Assembly: GCA_963822695.1 (NCBI GenBank)
Contig: CAWGJH010000007.1
Location: 1 to 64,000, forward strand
Direction: 5' to 3'
DNA: 64,000 nt
Origin: GCA-003244245 sp963822695
GTDB taxonomy: Bacteria > Actinomycetota > Actinomycetes > Mycobacteriales > Pseudonocardiaceae
Within the stretch, counting starts at the first letter, position 1, and every line of letters starts with the position of its first letter. The translations under genes and the position numbers were made by a program. The notes under the pieces are model-generated. The model did not search any database. It was not told the origin of the DNA and saw only the letters and a program-made list of their open reading frames with translations. Of this stretch, positions 58,435 through 64,000 are shown piece after piece.

Positions 58435-61400
58435 ATGGCGGTGCCGAGGCGGGTGTTTTTGAGTCATACGTCGGAGTTGCGGCGGTTGCCGGTGGGGTGG
58501 TCGTTCGTGGATGCGGCGGAGTTCGCGGTGAAGCAGGCTGGGGACGCGCCGGTGGATATGGCGTATTTCGCGGCGGATCCGCGGCCGCCCGCGTTGGTGT
58601 GTGGGGAGGCGGTGCGTAGCGCGGATGTGTTTGTGGGGGTTGTGGGTTTCCGGTATGGCGTGCCTGTGGCTGATCGCCCGGAGTTGTCGTATACGGAGTT
58701 GGAGTTCCGGGAGGCTGGTGAGGCGGGTCTGCCTCGGTTGGTGTTCCTGCTTGGTGAGGATGTGCAGGGTCCCGCGGAGTTGTTCCGGGATCTTGAGCAT
58801 GGTGGGCGTCAGGAGAGGTTCCGGAGCTCGGTGCGTGAGAGTGGGATCACCCTGACCACGGTGAGCGGCCCTGATGATCTGCGTGCGGCGCTGTGTCAGG
58901 CGCTGGTCAAGCCGATTCACGGTGGGTCTGGTGGTGCGGCGGGGTGGCGGGGGCCGGTGTTCGTGGTGCCGCCGTTGCGGGGTGATGAGGTTGACCGGCC
59001 GTGGTTGATGGCGGATTTGGTGGGGGAGGTGCGGCGGCCCAGGGCGAGCGTGGTGGGACTGGCGAGGGGGTTGTGGGGTGCGGGTGGGTTCGGGAAAACG
59101 ACGTTGGCGCGGTTGTTGGTGCACCGCGATGAGATAAGGGAGGAGTTTCCTGACGGGGTGGTGTGGGTGGCCCTCGGTGGAAGTGTGGCGGGCCGGGAAT
59201 TGGCGGAGAAGGTCAGCGATGTGGTGGGTGTGTTGGGTGGTGATCGGCCGGGGGTGGCTGATCCGGTGGTGGCGGGTGCGGAGTTGGGGCGGGTGGTGGG
59301 GGATCGGCGGGTGTTGCTGGTGGTGGATGACGTGTGGAGTGCTGAGCAGGTGGAGCCGTTCTTGATCGGTGGCCCCCACGCGGTGCGGTTGTTCACGACT
59401 CGTAACCGGGCAGCGTTGCCGCTCTCAGCACAGCTAGTGCAAGTCGATGAGATGGGTCGTGGTGAGGCGGAGCAGTTGCTGAGGGTCGGGGTGGAGGATG
59501 GGGATGGGGTGGCCAGCGGTGTGGTGGAGGGGTTGTTGGCGGCCACGGGGCGCTGGCCGGTGTTGCTGTCACTGGTCAATGGCGCGGTACGGGCCGATTA
59601 CCACGCTGGCCGCAGAGCCGAAGAGTCGATGCGCGAGATCCTGCAGGAGCTGAATGCGCGAGGCCCGACCGCGTTGGACCTCACCGATGCCGGTGAGCGG
59701 CACACTGCGGTGGCCCACACGATCGAGGCCAGCTTGAGTCGGCTGAGCGTCGAGCAGCGGGAACGGTACCGGGAGTTGGCGGTGTTTGGGAAGCGTGTGG
59801 TGATCCCCGGCCCGGTGCTGGCTCGGTACTGGGAGGCCACCGGCGGCTGGTCGGCATTTCAAACCCGGCGGTACTGCCAGCGGTTGGCTGATCTGGCGTT
59901 GGTCAGCGACTACCGGTGCGACCCTCAGCGGGTGATGCTGCATGAGGTCATCAGTGGCTACCTGCGGGAGCAGACCCGTCACCGACGTAGTGAGTGGAAC
60001 CGGGCGTTGATCGATGCCCATCGTGACCTCGTTCCCGAAGAGGCTGGGACGAGCGCGTGGTGGCAGCTGCCCGCTGAGCAAGGCTATTTGTGGGCGTGGT
60101 TGCCCACCCACCTGTGGGAAGCCGGGCTGGACCAAGAGCTACGGGCGTGTACGCACCACCCCAGCTGGCTGGTCGGGAAACTGGAGAAGATTGGGCAGGC
60201 GGAGCTGGAAGCTGACCTGACCCTGTCCGATGACCCGCTATCGCGTGTCTTGGGGACCGTGGTGCGGCACAACGCCCACGTTCTGAGGCCGCTGCACCCC
60301 CCGGGGTCACTGGCCGCCACCATGGCTACTCGACTGCCCAGCGAGGGCCCGATCGCAGCGATCACGAAACAGGTGGTGGCGGGGCTGAGGAGGCCGCATT
60401 TGCGGGCCATCACCATGCTGCCCGATCTTCCCGACCCCACAATGCCCCCGATGAGCGGCCACACCTGCTGGGTATGGGCGTTGGGGGTGGCTCCGGATGG
60501 GTCTTGGCTGGCCTCCGCTGATGATAACGGGAAAGTGCAGACCTGGGACCCAGCCACCGGCACCCTCCGCCATACCCTCACCGGCCACACCAGCGGGGTG
60601 TGGGCGTTGGGGGTGGCTCCGGATGGGTCCTGGCTGGCCTCCGCCGACTTCAGCGGGGAGGTGCGGATCTGGGATCCGGTCACCGGCACCGCCCGCCATA
60701 CCCTCACCGGCCACACCAGCTGGGTGCGGGCGTTGGGGGTGGCTCCGGATGGGTCTTGGCTGGCCTCCGCCGGCGAGGGCGGGCAGGTGCGGATCTGGGA
60801 CCCAGCCACCGGCACCGCCCGCCACACCCTCACCGCTGGCGAGGGCGGGCAGGTGCGGATCTGGGACCCAGCCACCGGCACCGCCCGCAACACCAACACG
60901 GTGTTGGCGTTGGGGGTGGCTCCGGATGGGTCTTGGCTGGCCTCCGCTGAGGATAACGGGGAAGTGCGGACCTGGGACCCAGCCACCGGCACCCTCCGCC
61001 ACACCCTCACCGGCCACACCCGCCTGGTGCGGGCGTTGGGGGTGGCTCCGGATGGGTCCTGGCTGGCCTCCGCCGACTTCAGCGGAGAGGTGCGGATCTG
61101 GGATCCGGTCACCGGCACCGCCCGGCACACCCTCACCGGCCACACCAGCTGGGTGCGGGCGCTGGCGGTGGCTCCGGATGGGTCCTGGCTGGCCTCCGCC
61201 GACGATAACGGGGAAGTGCGGACCTGGGACCCAGCCACCGGCACCGCCCGCCACACCCTCACCGGCCACACCAACAAAGTGTGGGCGATGAGGGCGGCCC
61301 CCGACGGGTCCTGGCTGGCCTCCACCGACCTCGGGGGGGAGGTGCGGATCTGGGACCCCGTCACCGGCGCAGCACTCACGTCATTGCGCGTCGCGGGCGG

Positions 61401-61521
61401 CCTGTTTCACCTCCAACTGATCTCGACAACGATCGCAGCCGCCGGAGAACGCGGTCTCTACTTCCTGACACTGTGCCGCGACTCTCCTCCCCAGAGAGCG
61501 ATCACGATCAGTCAAACCTGA
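58435..61521 (+). CDS. NLR-like STAND protein: DUF4062, NB-ARC and WD40 repeats
   Basis: A 1028-residue protein. N-terminal DUF4062 (about 4-150: RRVFLSHTSELRRLPVGWSF, SADVFVGVVGFRYG, LSYTELEFREAGEAGLPRLV), a TIR-like effector-type domain. NB-ARC: Walker A GLWGAGGFGKTTLARLL (212-228), Walker B DRRVLLVVDDVW (290-301), sensor AVRLFTTRN, and a winged-helix region ending near 560 with MLHEVISGYLRE. WD40: from about 674, 42-residue repeats of the type GHTSWVRALGVAPDGSWLAS + ADFSGEVRIWDPVTGTARHT, seven near-identical copies, one partial insertion (AGEGGQVRIWDPATGTAR repeated) and a diverged last blade. Such STAND proteins act as oligomerising sensors in antiphage or self/non-self systems. It stands alone, without a separate effector gene. 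Confidence 0.9.
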   Translation: MAVPRRVFLSHTSELRRLPVGWSFVDAAEFAVKQAGDAPVDMAYFAADPRPPALVCGEAVRSADVFVGVVGFRYGVPVADRPELSYTELEFREAGEAGLPRLVFLLGEDVQGPAELFRDLEHGGRQERFRSSVRESGITLTTVSGPDDLRAALCQALVKPIHGGSGGAAGWRGPVFVVPPLRGDEVDRPWLMADLVGEVRRPRASVVGLARGLWGAGGFGKTTLARLLVHRDEIREEFPDGVVWVALGGSVAGRELAEKVSDVVGVLGGDRPGVADPVVAGAELGRVVGDRRVLLVVDDVWSAEQVEPFLIGGPHAVRLFTTRNRAALPLSAQLVQVDEMGRGEAEQLLRVGVEDGDGVASGVVEGLLAATGRWPVLLSLVNGAVRADYHAGRRAEESMREILQELNARGPTALDLTDAGERHTAVAHTIEASLSRLSVEQRERYRELAVFGKRVVIPGPVLARYWEATGGWSAFQTRRYCQRLADLALVSDYRCDPQRVMLHEVISGYLREQTRHRRSEWNRALIDAHRDLVPEEAGTSAWWQLPAEQGYLWAWLPTHLWEAGLDQELRACTHHPSWLVGKLEKIGQAELEADLTLSDDPLSRVLGTVVRHNAHVLRPLHPPGSLAATMATRLPSEGPIAAITKQVVAGLRRPHLRAITMLPDLPDPTMPPMSGHTCWVWALGVAPDGSWLASADDNGKVQTWDPATGTLRHTLTGHTSGVWALGVAPDGSWLASADFSGEVRIWDPVTGTARHTLTGHTSWVRALGVAPDGSWLASAGEGGQVRIWDPATGTARHTLTAGEGGQVRIWDPATGTARNTNTVLALGVAPDGSWLASAEDNGEVRTWDPATGTLRHTLTGHTRLVRALGVAPDGSWLASADFSGEVRIWDPVTGTARHTLTGHTSWVRALAVAPDGSWLASADDNGEVRTWDPATGTARHTLTGHTNKVWAMRAAPDGSWLASTDLGGEVRIWDPVTGAALTSLRVAGGLFHLQLISTTIAAAGERGLYFLTLCRDSPPQRAITISQT

Positions 61522-61606
61522 CATCTCGCTCACAGCCAGAATGAGGACACTCCGCCAGACCGCCTGAATTCCAGGACGAAGCCACGTAACCACCTCACTT
61601 GCTGCC

Positions 61607-61708
61607 GTGGTGCACGGTGACCACCGCCGCCCGCCGGGCCGGCCCGCGCGAGCACGGCCGCCAGGCCGCGCGCAGCAAGCGGGACCGGCCCGACGGGCAA
61701 GCGAGTAA
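61607..61708 (-). repeat. dispersed repeat, copy B
   Basis: Inverted copy of the element at 3999-4096; the core 61639-61678 matches 4027-4066 at about 38 of 40 positions on the opposite strand. It lies in the gap 61522-61966, which has no supported gene. Confidence 0.5.
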
Positions 61709-61966
61709 GGCGACGGACTCAGACACGTCCCGCGCCGGCGCAGCGGGCGCGCTTGATCCCATAGAGGAGAATTCGGCAACACATTGTGCTGCCGTCCTGC
61801 CTGTGAGCAGCGCGCTGTGAGTGTCGCCGAGGTCCGGGCTGTGGTACGTGGGCTGTGCTGTGATCATCCTCGGGTGGGCGCCCGGGGGTTGGTCCACTTG
61901 GTGACTTGAATTGAGGTGAGTTGAACGGGGTAGTTCTCTTGATAGGTGGGGTCGGGATGGTGGGTG

Positions 61967-62719
61967 TTAGGTGGGTACTTTGTATTGGAGTATCAGTGTT
62001 TCTCCTGGGATGATTGAGATCATTACTCGTACTGCTTTGTGTTGTGCTGTGTAGCCGGTGCGGGTGTGTTCCGCTACAGGGGTCACGGTGGGTATCTGTA
62101 GTCGTTGGGTTTCGGTAGGGGTGGGCATGCGTGTGATGATCTCGTCGATGTCATATGTTTGGGGGTATCCCGCTTCGGCAAGGATGTCCTCGCGGGTTGT
62201 GTCTTGTGGTTCGGCTAGTTCTGTTCCGCGTACGATTCGTTCGTCGAAGTAGTCGTCGGAGATGATCGCCGGTTTGCCGTCAATGTAGCGGACTCTCTGT
62301 CTGACCACGCATAAATCGGCGGCGGGGTTAAGGTTGAGTCGTGCGGCTATGTCGAGTGGTGGGGTAATGGTGCTTACTGAGAGGTCTTGTCGCGTGGGGT
62401 CGTGTCCTTGTCGTTCGATGTCTGTTTCCCAGGCGTCCGCTGTTGTCGTGGTGGTGTTCTCCGGGTTTTCGAACTCCGAGAGGCGCCACCGCAGCCGCTG
62501 ATGGCTGCGCACGATGCGGCCACGTCGTGGCCGTACGACGACCAGGCCTTCTCGTTCGAGGATTTGCAGTGCGGCCCGGGCTGTCTGGCGGCTGACACCC
62601 TGGTCACGGGCCAGTTCGGGCTCAGACGGGAGGAGGGCGCCCGGACCAAGAGTGCCGGTGGCGATCTGTTGCCGCAGCTCAGCGGCAATCTGCTGCGTTC
62701 GAGGTTCTGGTGGAGTCAT
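61967..62719 (-). CDS. GntR/HutC-family transcriptional regulator with UTRA domain
   Basis: A 250-residue regulator. The winged helix is TQQIAAELRQQIATGTLGPG, LLPSEPELARDQGVSRQTAR then AALQILEREGLVVVRPRRGR; the UTRA domain follows (LSVSTITPPLDIAARLNLNP, CVVRQRVRYIDGKPAIISDD, VRVMISIIPGETLILQYKVP). ATG 62719 has AAGGAGGT upstream; a start at 62746 is also open. The last 400 bp are repeated almost exactly at the right window edge. A GGTACGTACC palindrome just upstream of the start may be its operator. Confidence 0.88.
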   Translation of the reverse strand: MTPPEPRTQQIAAELRQQIATGTLGPGALLPSEPELARDQGVSRQTARAALQILEREGLVVVRPRRGRIVRSHQRLRWRLSEFENPENTTTTTADAWETDIERQGHDPTRQDLSVSTITPPLDIAARLNLNPAADLCVVRQRVRYIDGKPAIISDDYFDERIVRGTELAEPQDTTREDILAEAGYPQTYDIDEIITRMPTPTETQRLQIPTVTPVAEHTRTGYTAQHKAVRVMISIIPGETLILQYKVPT

Positions 62720-62722
62720 GTT

Positions 62723-62732
62723 GGTACGTACC
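62723..62732. promoter_or_regulatory. GGTACGTACC palindrome at the GntR start
   Basis: A perfect 10-bp palindrome lies 4 nt upstream of the GntR ATG at 62719 and overlaps its Shine-Dalgarno region. The position suits autorepression, but the site is short. Confidence 0.3.
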
Positions 62733-62761
62733 TCCTTGACAGGCAAGGGTACGCAGGTCTA

Positions 62762-63599
62762 CCGCGGGTCGGATCGAGAACGCCCAGGTAGCGGTGTATC
62801 TGACCTACGCCGGGCGGGCCGGGCACGCGATGATCGACCGTGAGTTGTACCTGCCGAAATCCTGGGCCACCGACCCGCGGCGGTGCGCCACCGCTGGAAT
62901 ACCCGAGGAGGTCGAGTTCACGACCACACCGGCGCTAGCCGGGACGATGAGTGGCCGCGCGCGTGATGCCGGGGTGTCGGCGCGGTGGGTGGCCGCCGAT
63001 GAGGTCTACGGTGCCGATCCGGGGTTGCGCGCCGATCTCGAAGCCCGCCAGGTGGGATATGTGCTGGCCATCGGCTGCGACCGCCGCGTGCCCACCGCAG
63101 CCGGCCCGATACGGGCCGACACCCTGGCCGCCAGCCTGCCCAGGGGTGCCTGGCAGCGGCTCTCGGCCGGTCCGGGGGCTCAAGGGCAGCGCTACTACGA
63201 CTGGGCGTGGGTCACCCTGACCGCCGAATCGGGACACCACTGGCTGCTCATCCGCCGCCATCCCCGCCACGGCGAACTCGCCTTGTACCGCTGACCAGCT
63301 CACCCACCCTGGTCCGGCTTGGTGAGCTGGTCGGGGTTGCCGGACGCCGATGGACCATCGAGGAAAGCTTTCAGGCCGCCACGGGCCTGGCCGGGCTCGA
63401 TGAGCACCAACTCCGCCGCTGGCTGCCCTGGCGGCGCTGGACCCTGCTCGCGATGCTCGCGCACGCCCTGCTCGCGGTCATCGCCGCGACCGAACGCGCC
63501 CACCACCCACCGCAACCAGGCCTGATCGCCTTAACCCGCAACGAGATCCGACACCTGTTCACCAGCTCACGTGATCACGATCTACGGCTGGAGTGTTAG
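62762..63599 (+). pseudogene. IS701-type transposase remnant, 5' truncated and frameshifted
   Basis: From 62762 the plus strand reads RIENAQVAVYLTYAGRAGHA, MIDRELYLPKSWATDPRRCA and VSARWVAADEVYGADPGLRA, the middle of an IS701-family DDE transposase including the second catalytic Asp (ADEVYG). The frame stops at 63294, and a second frame continues with VGVAGRRWTIEESFQAATGL (catalytic Glu) to DHDLRLEC at 63599. The N-terminal third with the first Asp is missing. No terminal inverted repeats were recognised. Its stop overlaps the 3' end of the second GntR copy. Confidence 0.8.
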
Positions 63600-64000
63600 G
63601 TGGGTACTTTGTATTGGAGTATCAGTGTTTCTCCTGGGATGATTGAGATCATTACTCGTACTGCTTTGTGTTGTGCTGTGTAGCCGGTGCGGGTGTGTTC
63701 CGCTACAGGGGTCACGGCTGGTATCTGTAGTCGTTGGGTTTCGGTAGGGGTGGGCATGCGTGTGATGATCTCGTCGATGTCATATGTTTGGGGGTATCCC
63801 GCTTCAGCAAGGATGTCCTCGCGGGTTGTGTCTTGTGGTTCGGCTAGTTCTGTTCCGCGTACGATTTGTTCGTCGAAGTAGTCGTCGGAGATGATCGCCG
63901 GTTTGCCGTCAATGTAGCGGACTCTCTGTCTGACCACGCATAAATCGGCAGTAGGGTTAAGGTTGAGTCGTGCGGCTATATCGAGTGGTGGGGTAATGGT
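63593..64000. repeat. direct repeat of 61963-62370 (second GntR copy)
   Basis: From GTGTTAGGTGGGTACTTTG onwards this segment is about 98 percent identical to 61963-62370 by eye, with only a handful of substitutions, and it runs off the window. The left limit coincides with the transposase stop codon. The repeats are 1.63 kb apart in direct orientation. Confidence 0.9.
63596..64000 (-). CDS. GntR/HutC-family regulator, second copy, cut by the window end
   Basis: The C-terminal 134 or so residues of a UTRA domain, nearly identical to the copy ending at 61967 (CVVRQRVRYIDGKPAIISDD, one difference being ERIVRG to EQIVRG). The DNA-binding part lies beyond the right edge, so I cannot say if it is intact. 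It converges on and overlaps the transposase remnant. Confidence 0.85.
   Translation of the reverse strand, partial: TITPPLDIAARLNLNPTADLCVVRQRVRYIDGKPAIISDDYFDEQIVRGTELAEPQDTTREDILAEAGYPQTYDIDEIITRMPTPTETQRLQIPAVTPVAEHTRTGYTAQHKAVRVMISIIPGETLILQYKVPT

Noticed and set aside
57640..59379. 579-codon minus-strand frame
   Set aside because: Antisense to sigA and the NLR-like gene; Pro/His/Arg-rich with no domain.
60084..61379. 431-codon minus-strand repetitive frame
   Set aside because: Mirror of the WD40 repeats; repetition is inherited from the sense strand.
60454..61380. WD40 repeats as a CRISPR-like or satellite array
   Set aside because: The 126-bp period is coding, in frame and matches the WD40 consensus.
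1..64000. CRISPR arrays, tRNA and rRNA genes
   Set aside because: The tandem repeats seen (31341-31430, 43809-43888) have no spacers, and no tRNA cloverleaf or rRNA sequence was recognised by eye. A tRNAscan or covariance search would settle it.

Overview
The window is high-GC actinobacterial DNA, most likely from Pseudonocardiales (Pseudonocardia/Amycolatopsis relatives). The support is a lpqE-radA / carD-ispD-ispF-cysS-rlmB block with the gene order known from mycobacteria, an Lsr2 protein, a DevR/DosR-type regulator, DUF6879 and DUF5753 regulators, and frequent GTG starts with 4-nt stop/start overlaps. The genus is an inference. I see no tRNA, rRNA or CRISPR array.

Region 1 (1-6.4 kb) is accessory and partly decayed: a GntR/HutC regulator with a GNAT acetyltransferase, a truncated XRE regulator, a repeat protein, remnants of a quinone oxidoreductase and a TPR protein, an internally deleted aldo/keto reductase, a DoxX protein and a SLOG/LOG-like nucleotide-binding protein. 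Region 2 (6.4-23.8 kb) resembles a DosR-type hypoxia/dormancy island: universal stress protein, PEP synthase, Acg-type nitroreductase, CBS protein, DevR regulator, DUF1918 protein, acyl-CoA ligase, PPK2, cysteine hydrolase, NiFe-hydrogenase large subunit with its protease, BluB-like nitroreductase and a PPOX flavoprotein. At least four of these carry internal deletions, so the island looks half eroded. Embedded in it is a three-gene operon for a membrane receptor-like protein with an extracellular periplasmic-binding domain.

Region 3 (23.8-36.1 kb) holds a glycerate 2-kinase, a three-gene graspetide (ATP-grasp RiPP) cluster with a PIMT-like methyltransferase, a DUF6879/XRE cassette, and a tightly coupled serine-cycle operon glyA-sgaA-mcl-mtkA-mtkB-hprA. 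Together with the kinase the operon would turn malate and C1 units into acetyl-CoA and 2-phosphoglycerate. Region 4 (36.4-42.1 kb) is a five-gene set (two RimK-like ATP-grasp ligases, two FemAB-like acyltransferases, one MurJ-like flippase) that suggests an unrecognised envelope- or peptide-decorating pathway.

Region 5 (42.6-54.1 kb) is mostly core: beta-helix lipoprotein, radA, lpqE, carD, ispD, ispF, cysS, rlmB, lsr2, followed by a VapBC-like module and an MBOAT O-acetyltransferase. Region 6 (54.1-64 kb) has a long gene-poor stretch with strong inverted repeats, a short peptide gene, the principal-type sigma factor, and an NLR-like protein (DUF4062, NB-ARC, near-identical WD40 repeats) that is a strong candidate for an antiphage or conflict effector. 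The right end has two nearly identical GntR copies flanking an IS701-type transposase remnant.
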